Of a DNA stretch of 64,000 bases, positions 25,449-39,259 are shown in pieces. Position 1 is the stretch's first letter; each line of letters starts with the position of its first letter. The translations under genes and the position numbers were made by a program. This DNA comes from Trifolium pratense (taxonomy: Eukaryota; Streptophyta; Magnoliopsida; Fabales; Fabaceae), in the NCBI RefSeq assembly GCF_020283565.1, contig NC_060064.1, positions 12,792,337 to 12,856,336 on the forward strand, read 5' to 3'. Under the pieces are notes generated by a model. The model made no database searches and was not told where the DNA came from. It worked only from the letters and a program-made list of their open reading frames with translations.

Positions 25449-28400
25449 ATGATGGCCTCTAAGCTTCTTTTGCAGAGAAGGCTCTTCAGGTTCTTGCAAC
25501 TGTCACCATACTCGTTATGCTCCTTTTCTTCTTCATCTTCCATTCATGGGTCTCCATTTCATTCTGTGAAAGCAACAGAAATCTCGAGTCTCTCAACTTC
25601 CTCTAGAAACTTCTGCTCTCAGAAGTCCAATCTTGTTGATCAATTTCATGGCCCCGCACCTATTGATTACAGGTATGACACATCCTTTTGTGTTTTTCGT
25701 TCCTATGTTCTTGTTTGATTTATCAAAACTCTACAAATTTGAAATTTAACTATTGCTTTTTTAAAAGAAAAAAAAATAGTTTTCAGCCTTTGAAATAATT
25801 GATTGAATTAGTTGCTGTGTTTTGTTTATCCTTTTCGAATGTCTCACATTGATTTTGCTAATGATAAATGTGGATGCAGCTCTCTGCTGCAAGAGGGTGA
25901 TTTTCATAGATTGGCTGAGTCCACAATACACAACCTTCAAGAGAAATTTGAGGTATCTCTTCTCTAGCATTGTCTGTGTTTTACAGGAACTTAAATTTGG
26001 ATGATATGACAATCTAGGTTCTGAAATCCACTACAAATTTTGTTTTGGATTCAACTACCGCCAACATTATTTGATAAATATGGAACTGTAATACAATTAT
26101 GCTTAAATTGAGATGAGTTTCATCAAAACAAGTATTGGCTATGATGGAAACTTGACGGTGGCAATGTACACATTTCATACTATTTGTATTGGTTATTATT
26201 TTGATTTACTTGTTGCTTTGCAGGATTATGGAGACTCAATCGACCTTGATGGATTTGACATAGACTATGGGGTGAGAATGTTTTTGGGAGTGTTTTATAA
26301 AAGTTTGGTAACAGCCATTATCTGTTATAAAATATCCTACTACTTGTGTATTTTAGAAGATACCACAGAAGTTATCTCGTTGTATGTGATTATTTCAAAT
26401 AATCACACTGATAACTTGATAACCTTTTTTATAGATGAAACTCAGTAAACTAGTTTGGTTTTCTCAAAATAAAATGCTTCTTTTCCCTTTTAAGGCTTTA
26501 AATAATTTATTCCTATTAGTTTGAAGAAGTCTTACCCCTGTGTGGGAGAGATATACTAGTTGTTAACATAGCTTATGTTTTCACTTTTCAGAATGATGTG
26601 TTGACTGTCAAACTTGGGGAGCTGGGCACTTATGTATTGAACAAACAAACACCAAATAGACAACTTTGGCTGTCTTCTCCATTGAGGTATTTGATTGTAT
26701 CTATGGGGGGTTATCTGCATATCTTTGGCTTACTTTTTAGATGTGAATTTTTTTTTTTTTTTTTTTTTTCAAGTTTCAGTCTCTAGCCATTGGTAATCAT
26801 ATGTTATACTTATATGGCATGTGAATACTTCATAGTTCATAGAAAACTAAGATACCCATGCCTACTTTATATTTCCTAGGACATCTTTATGTTTAAGAAT
26901 GAACTGGAGAAAAGTCAATAGTTGGAGATAAATCTATTGGTATTGAGAACTGTCTCCTTTAATAAAAAATGCTATTTTATGTGTTAATGTTTGTTTATTT
27001 CTTAAGTCAACCCTGTGTAATTGAAGCCTTTTGTATGTTGATCTGTCTTGTCTTACTGTTAGAGAAGAAAGAAGCAAGGATTGGGAAACTTGTAGAAACT
27101 CCCTCCTTGGTTTAATTTCTTTGTTTGAAGTGTCCTCTTATAGTTATGGTGTGAGGAACTGGGAACATATGTAATATTTTATACCAGGGTTCATTTTTCA
27201 TGTTTTTCTTCAGGAGGAAAGTACTCACCACCCGTTATGTAAACTACTGAATCTAAGATTAGATTACGGACGAGAGGAATATCATATTTAATATTTGCAA
27301 TTTGCAAAAATCAAACATACTCCTTCCTATCTTAAATTTAAGCAAAAATCAAAATGTATTTTCTTCAAATTTAAGACCAAGGAGGGAGTAGCTTTTGTCC
27401 TATGCATTCAGAGATTACGCTGTCTTATTTTATGTAGCAAGAGTTTATGCAGACCAATCTATTTTGTTTTTCCATCATAAATCACTGTATCTCACTTCAA
27501 TGCTATTTTGATCATCTGCTCAACAAATGATGTTAATTGACGCTAATTATGATTGAGTAGATGGACTAGTGTCTGAGATGAGCTCTCAATTTGTGAAAAC
27601 ATGAAATAAAAGTTAGAGACATGTTTTAGTGATCCTTGCGTGTGAGCCGGGTTTAAAAACTCACATGGAAAAGCGCAAAAACAAAACTTATTCACTTAAG
27701 TTCTCCCTCTAAACATAAGTCTCTTGCAATTTCTGTTCAACAGCCTGGGTTTTTGTTCACAAGTTCTCCGATCAACACGAGCCCTCTGTTTTCCGTTCTC
27801 CATTTGTGAGGGGATCCTTTTCAGTTCTACAAAGAGGTCGCAATCTGTTCTCTTCCCTATATGATACAGCCACTCATATTCCTTTTTCCCTGCACTGCTA
27901 CAACTGCTCTTTGTGATGCAGCCCATTCTTCTCTGTTTTTGCTGTGTGTGTTTGGACTATGCTCTATTTGCTATTTGGAGCTATTACTTGTTAAGTTGTA
28001 ATACTTCGAATTATGGATGAATTCCTTATTATGATTCAGAATTGAAGCTAAATTATATGAATTTATATGCACATTAATATGGTTTTATGAAATTTATATG
28101 ATCTTATGATTTGTGTAACGATCCCAAAATTTACAATCTTGGTACCCCTTCCTGATCCTAGGTAGGATCTCAAGTGTGTCTACCTTGTTGCACCTAAAAA
28201 GGCTAATCCACTAGGATTAGCCTTTTAGAGTAGCTCTTGTTTTGGGCTTATGCTCATAACAGAGGCCTTTGTATGCCTTTGAGGCTTTAAGTGTAGTTCT
28301 ATTTATTTTAAGTGGAATACAATTCGATCCTCCTGACTTGCATATTTGTTAGAATAAAGTTCTGCTATATTATTCTGCTTGTCTTTTTAATCTGCTTTGC

Positions 28401-28653
28401 TTAAACTAGCTGACCTTTAACATCAAACATAAATGTGACTTGTATATTGCCTATATCTCTCCCTCTACATGTTCTACATTCTGTTACTTACACCTGTCTA
28501 AAATTCTCCTGTCTCTTTTGCAGCGGTCCATCTAGGTTTGATTGGGATCAGGATACTAAAGCTTGGATTTATAGGCGGAACAAAGCAAAGTTATATAAAA
28601 TTTTAGAAGACGAGTTGGAGCAGCTGTGTGGTAAAACTATTGTTCTCTCCTAA
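25449..28653 (+). CDS. FH: Frataxin, mitochondrial
   Basis: Five exons (25449-25672, 25880-25952, 26224-26271, 26592-26686, 28524-28653) give 189 residues. Frataxin is the mitochondrial protein that regulates iron-sulfur cluster assembly on the NFS1-ISCU complex and binds iron. Residues 1 to about 65 are Arg- and Ser-rich with no acids at the start, as in a mitochondrial transit peptide ([20 protein letters not shown]). The fold follows: [18 protein letters not shown] with its acidic helix, then [59 protein letters not shown] and the terminal helix [14 protein letters not shown]. Length is typical for plants. Two adjacent ATGs begin the frame. A GTGAGC donor near 25000 and a TTTACAG acceptor near 25437 suggest an intron in the 5' leader. 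The last intron (1837 nt) holds a small MITE. Confidence 0.95.
27320..27388. mobile_element. Short Stowaway-like MITE in frataxin intron 4
   Basis: CTCCTTCCTATCTTAAATTT on the left is inverse to AAATTTAAGACCAAGGAGGG on the right, with TA on both sides. At about 69 bp it is mostly a hairpin. Confidence 0.55.
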
Positions 28654-29383
28654 GCTGTGGAGAATGTGGTACCTAATCTTGATTTTAAATTTAAAAGGAT
28701 ATTACTGACGATCCTTTGTTGTTCAGATGTAATTTCAAGTAGTTTTTACTCCTATACATGATACCAGTTCTTTTGTATCTTCTAAATAATCAGCTCTATA
28801 TAGAATTCATTTGGAAATATGTTGCCATTAGTTTACTGTTCTGAAATATTACCATTGTGGTTACAACCAGTGAGTTGGCATCTAATTTGAGGTTTAGACT
28901 GAATACTGATGGATAAGCATAAGTGTGCTTGAATTTATTTATAAAAATGGAGTGTAGATGTAGTTAATAAAATAGTATTTACTTCAAACAATTATTTTTA
29001 CTGCAACACATTTTCTTTTTTTGGTTCTTTTCACGCAGTCACTTTTTCCCCGATAGATTCTTCTATCGAAGATAATTCTATTCTTAGATTTTGATATTCA
29101 AATTTTGGTCGGTCATGACTTGGCTTGAATACCACTTAACACTTGATAGCATCATCTCAGAACTTAGAAAATGTTATGAGATTTTCATTCTTGTAAGTAG
29201 AATCATTCAATTTTGATGACTTTAGCTATATTTCATGAAGTCCTTCTACGACGTCATCTCATGTTCATAAAACAAACAAGGATAAAACCGTTATACAAGT
29301 CATAAAGCTTTATTTTGACATGTTGTAGAAATTTAGTCTCTTATTAGAAAAAAAAATCTATTGATTTTTGGGCCATCATCTAG
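28654..29383. other. Spacer 3' of frataxin
   Basis: This contains the 3' UTR of frataxin and AT-rich DNA without a recognisable gene. Confidence 0.5.
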
Positions 29384-29884
29384 CAGGGGCGTCTCCGAGT
29401 TTTAGGAGGCTCTGTGCAAAATATAAAAGTGGCCCCTTAATAAAAAAAATTAAAAAAATTATCGATTTAAAATGCATATAATATATAAAAAAAACATTCT
29501 TGTAAACATATAAATTATCAATATTAAATCTTACATTAAATTAAATGGAACAAGAAATACAAAATAATTATCTTTGAATATAACGTCAAAAAGGAACATC
29601 ATAATCTAAGATTAAATTTTATTCAAAGATTAAAATGAACTAGAACTATATTTACGAGTATAGATAACTAATATATTGATACTCATGATATTTATGAACA
29701 TTAACAATAATATAACTATTATTTTAAGGCATAAAAATTAATCTATTAATATACATATGATATTTTATAGGTATAAATAATATATAAGTAATATTATAGG
29801 ACCTCAAAATTTTGAGTTGAGGCCCTCAAAATTTTGAGGCCCTATGCCGTCACACACCTCGCACATGCATGCGAGCCTCCTCTG
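29384..29884. mobile_element. Non-autonomous hAT element, 501 bp
   Basis: A perfect 8-bp target duplication TCATCTAG flanks it (29376-29383 and 29885-29892). Ends are CAGGGGCGTCTCCGAG and, inverted, CAGAGGAGGCTCGC. The interior is AT-rich with GGCCCC and GGCCCT words near the two ends. Non-coding. Confidence 0.85.
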
Positions 29885-30192
29885 TCATCTAGCTAGCCTT
29901 ATTATATTTTTACCAGCGTTGTTTTATTTTACTCATAAAATTAATTAAATCTATTTATATTAACTTAATATAAAATCTTGAATATTTCTATTACCTTTCC
30001 TTTTTGAAGAGAGAGTATAATTTAGAGAAAGAATAATAAAAAAATTATTTATTCAATAAAATTATCGGTTTGGAAATATTACGAAAATCTCATTGCTTCC
30101 TAAAAAAAAACATGGTTTAATCGTAGTGAGTAAGTGCTGCAGCTGCGAACAGGAGGAACCAAAACAACCGAGTTTCATCCTCCTCCGACAAA

Positions 30193-33100
30193 ATGGGCAG
30201 CGCCGCCCCAAGGTTCCTCTTCATCCTCCGTCACAACCTCCGTCTCCTCTCTCCCTCTTTCTCCTCTCATTTCCACCACCACCACCACCACCACCACCGC
30301 GCTCTCTTTTCCTCATTCACTTCTTCTCTCACACCAAAACTTAAACTCAAACTCAAAGCCTCACAACATCACCAACAACAACACATTCACACTCAACCTT
30401 CTTCATCTTCCCTCGGTGGGACCCATCCATGGCCCGAGTTTTCAAGCTTTCTCTCTCACATCTCCTCCGCCGGCTACACTTCCACTATTCCTTCCGCCAA
30501 TACTTTCCCTCCCACCGGAGAATTGTCCTATGCCGATGTCAGTGCCTGCTTGACCTTCGCTCGAGATAGACCTAACCTTCTTAGGTTTGTGTTTCCGAAT
30601 TTCTTTCTTCTTTCTGCTTAATGATTTTTGTTCTCTGCAATTCAATTGAATCGAATTGAAAATTGATTTCAATAGGTTGCTTTCGATGAGAGATATTGCA
30701 GTTGTGGTTGAACATGGAACCCCGTTCATGTTCTCAGACTCTGATGATTCTGTTTGGAAGATGAAGTCTTTTGTATCCAACGGTGATTCAACTGTTAGTG
30801 CTATATCTACTTCTATTTTTCATGCCTTATTATATTATCTTCAATTTTTATGTGAAAATGGAACTTCATGTTTTATATTTCGGCGGATAAACAGCTTGTA
30901 CGTAAGTGCTTATCATGATAAATAAGTGTTTATGTATAAGCTATCTTGGAGAGCTTATAAAAATAAGCTGAAAACATAATACGAACATGTATTAAGCTAT
31001 CTTTGGAGAGCTTGTAAAAAGTTGTTTACAATCCAAAATGAAAACATATTATGAAAACATAAGTTCGGTCATGTATAAGCTATCTCCAAAATGAATATGA
31101 AAACTTAAGTTAAGTTCAGCAGTCTTGTTCATAATATGAATATGAATATTATGAAAACATAAGTTAAGTTCAGTCATGTTCTTACTATGAAACCAAAAGG
31201 CCCTTTATCATGATAAGTGGTTATGTTATGTATTAAGCTATCTTGGAGAGCTTATGAAAAGTTCTTTTACTAAGTTCTCCAAAACAGTCTCACAAGTACT
31301 TATGCTAGTAGATAAGTTCATATATGTCAATCCAAACAGACCCTTTATAACACTGCGTTGGTGTTTTTAGTTTTTCAGTTTTTTACTATCCAAACAGGCC
31401 GCTTTGAAACTAAATAAAAAATAAATGGATCAAATGAAATCCTCCATCTTTTCATCAGAGGATTCCTGGTTTAACCTTTTGGTTTCATTCCTCGTTGCAG
31501 AAATATAGTTTATGCAGACAACAAGCTAAGCTTGTTTGTCTTCGATTAATGTATGAACTGATAATGGTTCATTTTCATTTTTCAACCATAAGTTTGTGTA
31601 AGAAACTTTCAGAGTTTGTGCCATATTTGTTTTTATATATATATGCTATGTTGTTATTGGTTTTAAACATCATGAAGTTTGAGTTTTTTTTTTTTTTTTG
31701 CAAGTACCATTAAAATATTTTTAGCATGTAAGTGCCATTAAATTTTTTTTTTATTGTCCACGTCGCTAAAATAGCGCCCGCGACGCTCCCTGCTACTGCG
31801 CTGCGTCAATTTTGGGGTTGTCCGCGCCACGCCACTTTTCCACATTTACAACATAGTATATATGTACCATTTCCAAAATGTCACTCCTTGATGATTGCTA
31901 TTATAGATGATAAGTAGTCTAGTAAACAGTGCAACTGGTGCTTTCTTGGTGTCGGGGCTGCAAAATAAACCGTTTTTGAATGTATGAACTTGCTGATTTC
32001 AATATGTTTAATATTAATCAATCACTGCATCCCAATCACTGACTCCCACCAGAGTGACTTTTGTTCTCTGCATGTCTCTCTAGTTATTGTTATATGGTTC
32101 AGTTTCTCAGTTCTTATATATGTACTGGAAATTGGCCTCTTTGTGTCTTTATGTTTATTCTGGAGATAAAATTATATAGGTGAGAAAGAGGGGAGACTTG
32201 TTGAGAATATAGGATTTTTTCTTCCATTTTTTTAAGGCTTAAATATGTAATCAGTCCCTGCAGTTACACAAACTTTTGGTATTAGTCCCTGCACTTTTTT
32301 TTGTTGGCTTTTGATCCTTGCAATTTGAGAGAAGTTTGTTTTTTGTCCCTCTGTTACACAAACGTTAAAAAAAATGGAATAAGTTAACGGAGTGCCATGT
32401 GGCCCAATCAGTATAAGCCACGTGGCAAATAAATTTTTTTACTTTTAGAATTTTTTATTATTAGATTAGATTATTATTATTGAAATTGAAAAATAAGTAA
32501 TTAAAAAAGAAAATTGCATTAAACGGGTTTAGGTTATGGTTTCTTCTTCTTCTTCTTCTTTGTGAGCAGTCATGGGAGATGCAAAATAGCTTATTTATTT
32601 GTGTTCTTGTTCATCAACAACAACAAACTTCATCTTCTTCCACACCACCATCCAACTTCATCTTCTTCGTCAACCACACAACCATCACAAACACCACCAC
32701 AACGAAGCAGTGTCCTAACTCCTAACATAAGCAGCTTTCTAAACTCGACCAAACGCAAAAGCAGTGTCCTAATCGCGTAAGCTGTTCTTAACCGCAAAAT
32801 CAGTTGCCAAAAAGCTTGAAAGCGATTGCGTGAAAAACGATTTGTGAAACACGATTTGTGATGAAATAATAAAGTATTTGAATGGTATGGAGGTATTTTT
32901 GGTAGTTTCAGGAAAAAATAATAAAGATGGAAAACCGCCTGCCCATTATATTTATTCATGGTATAGATGCCAATGTAGTAATGCTCATTTTTTGCACTCT
33001 GTAAACTTTATTTTAGTCTGTATCATATTTTAAGATTGTTATTATATATGTATATCTATTACATATTCTAAGTCCTTTGTCTTATGTTTGAGAGGAAGTA

Positions 33101-35991
33101 TTATATGGAATAATTTTGTTTTAATTTGTCTTAATTCATAATGAGATCTTATGCAACTTTTGGCATGAAAACCATTTATGGGGAATGAATTATAACATAT
33201 CTAGACTACAGGTTGTATATGTTAATTTCTGCTACTTCTTTTCAACTTAAATCTGTTGGATCAGACTTGGCTCTAGCGATAAGTTTTCTTTGATGTTATG
33301 CTCTTTTATGCTCCGTAGGCTTTAGGCTTTTTCTAACAAAATGGGGTTGCTGTTACAAGTTACAACATTCAAATTTAGCAACCGGTCTTTTTACATTCCT
33401 ATTATTGTTATTTTTTATTGAACAATGAACACCGTAGCTGCATAAGAAGTATACTGGCGTACATAGAACCAGAACATACAATTGATCGGGAAAAAAAAAA
33501 CGAACATAGAAAGCAATTAAAAAAATCAGTTGGTGGTTAGTAGTTTTGACCATTTAACCTTTTTTTTTTTTAAATTCATATTTCTCGTTTGTCAAAACAA
33601 AAATCATATTTCTCGTTTGTCAAAACAAAAATCATATTTCTCTGGAGTCTAAAGAAATGAAAAGTGGATGGAAATTGCCTGATATCCTGAGTATATGCGT
33701 ATCTTTCCTTCTCATTCTAAACTTGAGAAACACTATGCAATATGCATACTGTATGGAACTTAACTCCTTTCATGTCTTAACACTCGATTTCAAATTTTGA
33801 CCAGTTTATTTAAGCAGTTTCTGATTTGTGCTTGATATGTAGGCCCTGGACACTGATAAAGCAAATATGGTTGATCTAATGAAATTTATGCTGAGTTATG
33901 CAAGTAACTGTTTGGTCTCTTCAGAAAGGAACAGTCCCTATAACAGAAATCTTGTTGAATCATCAGTCAGAAACCTATTTGGTGAACTTTTCAAGCTGAG
34001 TTATAGTGCACCTGGACCTAACTCTTTTGATTCAGAGCAAAATCAAATGCCCGGTGGTAGATTTGGGCGTACAACACCTCCTGGACAAAATATTGAAATG
34101 AAAAGGGGTGATTGGATTTGCCCAAGGTAATTTTAATTATTTCAACTTTTTTCTCTCCCGATGAACTGGGTTATATTGTATACTACTAGAAAACCAAGGT
34201 GATTGTAAAGCAAATGATGTAGTTAATTTTTGTTTTAACAAGTATCATATAACATTCTGATGAGTTAGCATTCCCTTTTTCTAATATTGAGCAGGTGTAA
34301 TTTCATGAATTTCGCAAGAAATACTAAATGTCTTGAATGTGAGGAAGCAAGGCCAAAAAGACAACTGACTGGAGGAGAATGGGAATGTCCTCAGTAAGTA
34401 ATTTCCTCCCTCTGAATCTTTTTCCCCCTAACCTTTGACGTAGACTTCCAATTTAATAACATTTTCATTTTCAAGGTGTGATTTCCATAATTATGGGAGG
34501 AATGTAGCTTGCTTAAGGTGTGATTGCAAGCGGCCCGGACAAATATCTTTGGGTGCCACCAATACCATGTCACATCCAGGGTATGGAAATAGAGACAATA
34601 CTAATGCTTCAGATATCGATCCTAGGTTAGTGCTTAATGAAGAAAAGGCACAACGTTGGTTTAACAAGGTTTCTCAACTAGACAGCAATTCTGATATTAA
34701 CAGTGTGGTTGATGATGAAGATTTTCCAGAAATAATGCCGTTAAGGAAAGGAGTTAATAGATTTGTTGTGAGCACAAGGAAAACTCCATTGGAAAATAGG
34801 TTGACCAATGCTCAATTCAAGAGAAATTTGGGAAATAACGACACTCCCGGAGTCGAGAATTTAACATCTTGGGAGTCAGCCAAGTCCCATGATACTCGAG
34901 ATGACATTCTAGGCCATTCAACTGGCCTTCCTCAATCTGATTATAAAAATATGGGTGCTGAACGAAATTTCAGTGGAGAAAGGTCACCTTCAAATGCTAG
35001 CAACTCTTCACATTTCAAAGATGTGAAAGGGAACGACACTACTACTCTTCCCCCCTTTCCATCATATGCCAGTTCTGGTAACACTGATGGTACAGAACTT
35101 TCTAATAACTTTACAAGTGAAAATGTCAACGAGGATAAGGAGAAAGAGCAAGCTGAAAAATCTGAGAGATGGTTTAGAAAGATTGGAGAGCTGAATGATA
35201 TTCCAGATATAACAAGTGCAATATCCGATGATGATTTCCCTGAAATAATGCCGATGCGTAAAGGAGAAAACCGATTTGTTGTTAGCAAGAAAAAAGATCG
35301 GTCCTTGACAACACCCACATATAAGAGACGTTTGGCCATGGAGCAATCTGGCAATACCAACTTTGTCCCCTTTGTACCCTTCCCTCCAGATTACTTTACC
35401 AAAAAGGACAAGCCGCAGGCAGATGGAACAGATTCAACGAATAGGTCCAATGTTGAATCCTCCTCAATATCTGAAGTGGCTGAGATGTCAAGTGATGCTA
35501 GAACTAGACCTGAACAGAGTCCAGAACCTTCTTCTAATCAGAGCTCAAGTAACAACAATCACGTTGGTTCTACTTATGCTGCTACAAGAAGTGGAAATTC
35601 AAGTCAGGGTTTCAATCAAGATCATGTACCAAATTTGAAAGAGAGTTCATCCGCAGGTTCAACATCTGAGAACCAGAGTGTTGGAACAGAGTGGGAAGGG
35701 AAGAGTTTAGAGGGGTCGGCAGTCAGGGAACCAGATCCTTTGGACATGTCAGAGGAGGCAAAGGCAGAAAGGTGGTTCCGTCGCGTTGCGCAGATTAAGG
35801 ATATCTCTGAGCTCAGTCAGATTCCAGACGAAGATTTTCCTTCAATAATGCCTTTGCGTAAAGGGGTGAATAGATTTGTTGTGAGCAAGAGAAAAACACC
35901 ATTGGAAAGGAGATTGACGTCTCAGCAGTACCGAAGAAATCTTCCAGTTGTGAGCTCAGATCCTGTTAAAAGAGAAAATGAAGGTAGCTGA
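30193..35991 (+). CDS. VAR3: VAR3-type RanBP2 zinc-finger protein, chloroplast
   Basis: Five exons (30193-30584, 30676-30793, 33843-34126, 34295-34393, 34476-35991) give 802 residues; intron 2 is 3049 nt. The N-terminus is rich in Ser, Arg and His (a run of eight His) and acids are nearly absent, as in a plastid transit peptide. Two RanBP2-type zinc fingers follow, WICPRCNFMNFARNTKCLEC and WECPQCDFHNYGRNVACLRC, each with a Cys-x2-Cys pair at both ends and split by introns. The C-terminal half has three copies of a unit: ERWF-type start, about 20 residues, (D/E)DFP-IMPLRKGVNRFVVS, then a basic segment. Arabidopsis VAR3 is needed for chloroplast and palisade development; this protein is similar in order and length. 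Intron 2 holds dispersed repeats. The exon 2 donor (ACT|GTTAGT) is the least certain junction. Confidence 0.9.
30271..30299. repeat. (CAC)n run encoding poly-His
   Basis: About nine CAC/ACC units within exon 1 of the VAR3-type gene, in the presumed transit peptide. Confidence 0.85.
30885..31345. repeat. Dispersed AGCTTATAAG-type repeat, copy 1
   Basis: Many words such as TAAGCTATCTTGGAGAGCTT and GAAAACATAAGTTAAGTTCA occur here in intron 2 of the VAR3-type gene. Related sequence lies at 51885-52075 and 59925-60165. It is an interspersed element of unknown class, internally repetitive in this copy. Confidence 0.6.
32225..32425. repeat. Dispersed AGTCCCTGCA-type repeat in VAR3 intron 2
   Basis: The words CAGTCCCTGCAGTTACACAA, ATTAGTCCCTGCACTTT and TTTTTGTCCCTCTGTTACAC, followed by CACGTGGCAAAT, form a unit I recognise as common in legume DNA. 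A similar weaker unit starts near 46262. Class unknown. Confidence 0.4.
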
Positions 35992-36757
35992 GAGAAGTGT
36001 TTATTATTGTTTGATTTAGTTTTGAAGGTGATGATATAGTTTTACTGGTAGTTATACAAAAGGAAAATGAAGACGATGGAAAACTTTACTAATTAAGTAT
36101 TCTGTTGTGACATATAAGAGAATTTTGACATGAATTGTTTATTGGTCTCTGTTGAGGTGGCCTTATTTTATATATCATGTTAGGGACTAGCTTGTCAAAT
36201 TTAAAAAAGCTGCATACTATCTGTTGAAAATTTTAATAAGTTGAAGAAAATTCTATCACTCAAGTATCAGCTCATGAATATAAGTTGAAATTCTGTTTTG
36301 CTTGCATCTGTAAAATGCATGCTATTAAGCCATGTGTGCACACATGAAATAGTTTGATCAGAAACCAAAAAATGTAGTGATTAGGGAAATTAGAGAACAT
36401 ACTTGCCGATTAGGGAAATTAGATTCACAATTAAATGTAATGGAATCGGTGACTTGTACACCATGCACCATATCATGATGCACTTGTGCATGGTAGAACT
36501 TGCCTTAAACCAATAGTATCAAAAAGATAAAATTCTTCTCAATACTGAACATGTTTTCTAAGGCTTTAATGAGTTATGTGAAGCCTCCATGGACGTCTAT
36601 CTTTCTAAGGTGAGGAACTCCATCCATATTTTCTTGAAAGAGTAAAATCTATCAAATTCAATTATTCTCATTCTCCTCAAATATGGCAGGAAATTCAACA
36701 TCTCTATGAATAAAAGGTACCAATTCCTATATATCTTCAGGCATTTATAATTATCGA
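35992..36757. other. Spacer 3' of the VAR3-type gene
   Basis: 3' UTR and AT-rich spacer; no gene seen. Confidence 0.45.
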
Positions 36758-36920
36758 AACATTTATTACACAATTTTAGTAAAGATAGTTTTGAAATGAT
36801 TATAAGAAAGCATCACAACCCTGTGTTGGCGATGAAGATGAAACATTTATTACACAATTTTAGTAAAGATAGTTTTGAAATGATTATAAGAAAGCATCAC
36901 AACCCTGTGTTGGCAATGAA
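36758..36920. repeat. Tandem duplication, period about 81 bp
   Basis: AACATTTATTACACAATTTT through CATCACAACCCTGTGTTGGC occurs twice with one or two differences, directly before the outer nested element. Confidence 0.85.
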
Positions 36921-37930
36921 GATGAATTATACATGGCAGCGGGCCGGGGACGGATTTTGCCCTCCCCAAACCAAAACCCATAAAGTTCGGGTTTCCCCAA
37001 ACTCATCCCAAATTCCCAATTCCAAGCGGGGATAAAAAATATAACCCTAAACCCATACCCAACGGGAATCGGTATCTCCGAAGGGTTCGGGTATCCCGTT
37101 ACGCCTCTTTCCACGTGAATTTTGATTATATTTTAGTATTTTAAGAGATTGTTTAAGACTATGTTTGGATTGGTGGTATATGGTGGAATGGAATGGAATG
37201 GAAAGGTAAATAATTGAATTCCATTGTTTGGATTTGCAAAAAGCTGATGGAATGGAATGGAACCCAATGGAATCAATTCCATTGTATACCACTCAATCCT
37301 CCAATTTTCCATTCCCCCCAATTTGGGGTGTATCCAATGGAATGAAATTTCATATTTTTTATATTACCTTTTTACCCTTATTCTATTTGTCTCTTCCTCT
37401 TCTCAAATACTCATATTTCACGCAATAAGGGTTTATTTCTTCACAACACTCTCTACTTCACCTCTTCCTCTGGGTTCTTCTGACTGCTCATTTCTTCACC
37501 TTTTCCCAACAAGGTATGCCATTTTTATTGATCATTGTTTGCCCAGAAATTGAAAATAAATTGTTCTGATTAATACCCATATTTTTGATGCATTTTCTTT
37601 AAAATAGATTGTTCTTGCTATTGTGTTTTAGTGCTATTGATGCCCCTGTGTTGTCTGCGTTTTTTTATCCCTTTTGTGCTATGTTTGTAATGATTTGCTT
37701 TGTTGTATGGTTTTGTTTCACTATTTGGAATGCTATTGTCTGCCAGCTTCGTGGTTCCATTGATTTTGCTTTGTTGTATGTTTATGTTCCATTTTGTATA
37801 CTTATAGCCTCTCTGGTACCTCTTGTACCAGGATTGCTTATTAATATATTTCATTTGCAATTCAAAAAAAAATATTGTTTGATGGTTGTATATAAATAAA
37901 TCTTATTTTATTTTTTGAATTCTGTTATAG

Positions 37931-39259
37931 ATGACTAATGAAGATGTAAGGCAAAAATATTTCAAATTGCTTCAAATGATGGTTATTCAAGTATCGACCA
38001 TTATAGTTCTAATATGTGGACTTAAAAACAAGCGTAGAAGATCTCAAATACCTAAAAGAATCACAGAACATAGAGAGAAAGTTAGAAACGAACTAATGAA
38101 ACATATAATAGGTAGTGAGCGATGTTACGATATAATTCGTATGGGTCCCAAAGCTTTCTTAAACTTATGCACCTTATTATGGGATCATGGTGGTCTTACA
38201 CATACACGAGGAGCATCTATTGAGGAACAGGTAGCAAAATTTCTTCACATAGTCGGACATAATGTCAGAAATCGTGTGATGTCCTTCTTTTTTCGACGCT
38301 CGGGTGAAACTGTTAGTCGTCATTTTCATAGAGTCTTAGATGCTTTGATAGAATTGGAAGATAAGTTTTTGAAACAACCAGATGGGACACAAGTGCCTCC
38401 AGAGATACTTAACAACAATAGGTTCTACCCATATTTTAAGGTAAACATAAGTTTGTCTTACACATTCAATAAGTTATGTTTTACACTTTTAATGGAATAA
38501 TTGAATGTTAGGACTGTATTGGAGCAATTGATTGTACACATGTGCGAGTTAAAGTTCCAATAGAACTTGCACCTAGATACCGAGGTAGAAAAGATTACCC
38601 TACACAAAATGTATTGGCCGCTTGCTCATTTGACTTGAAATTTACGTACGTTTTGGTTGGATGGGAAGGAACGGCATCGGATTCAAGAATAGTAAAAAGT
38701 GCTTTGACACGTCGGTATCCCCTTAAAGTCCCACAAGGTAACAAAAAAATACAAAAGCTTTGTATAAGTATGTAGCTTACACAAACTAATTAACTCATTC
38801 TTTTTTATAGGAAAATATTATCTTGCTGATGCAGGATTTCCTTTAAAGCCATGTCTCATCACACCTTACAGGGGAGAACGTTACCACTTACAAGAATATT
38901 CTAGAAATCCACCTCGCAACCCTCGTGAATTGTTCAACAATCGACATTCGTCGTTACGGATGTCTATTGAATGTGCATTTGGAGTATTGAAGAAGAGATT
39001 TCCAATTCTACAAACTTCAACTGAACCTACATATGGAATTAAAACTCAAAATAAAATCATCATTGCTTGTTGTATCTTACATAATTATTTGATGAGTGAA
39101 GACCCCAATCAAAATCTAATAGACGAGGTGCGTCACGAGCTCACAATTGAAAGTGGTCTGCAAGAGGGACATCAAGCTCAAAGAGAAAACAATGATGATA
39201 CCGCTAGAGCAGAGTTAGTTAGGGATAATGTTGCTGGTTCAATGTGGATAACTTACTAA
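37931..39259 (+). CDS. PIF/Harbinger DDE transposase
   Basis: Three exons (37931-38440, 38512-38737, 38811-39259) join in phase with no stop and give 394 residues. The catalytic triad is visible: first Asp in CIGAIDCTHVRV, second in YYLADAGFP and Glu in RMSIECAFGVLKKR. N-terminal part shows the helix-turn-helix-like FLHIVGHNVRNRV and RSGETVSRHFHRVL of HARBI1 proteins. It would cut the element at its ends together with the Myb/SANT-like partner encoded downstream. The start ATG is the first in frame after a long 5' leader (37157-37930). The frame looks intact, so the transposase may have been active recently. Confidence 0.9.

Noticed and set aside
32562..32959. Frames on both strands around a CTT/CAA-rich stretch in VAR3 intron 2
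   Set aside because: Low-complexity translations (Ser, Asn, His runs) with no splice support.
34941..35360. 139-residue minus-strand frame inside the VAR3-type gene
   Set aside because: It is antisense to well-supported coding exon 5 and has no motif of its own.
37609..37899. 96-residue hydrophobic frame upstream of the Harbinger transposase
   Set aside because: It lies in the 5' leader of the element, with Phe/Val/Cys-rich AT-driven composition and no known motif.
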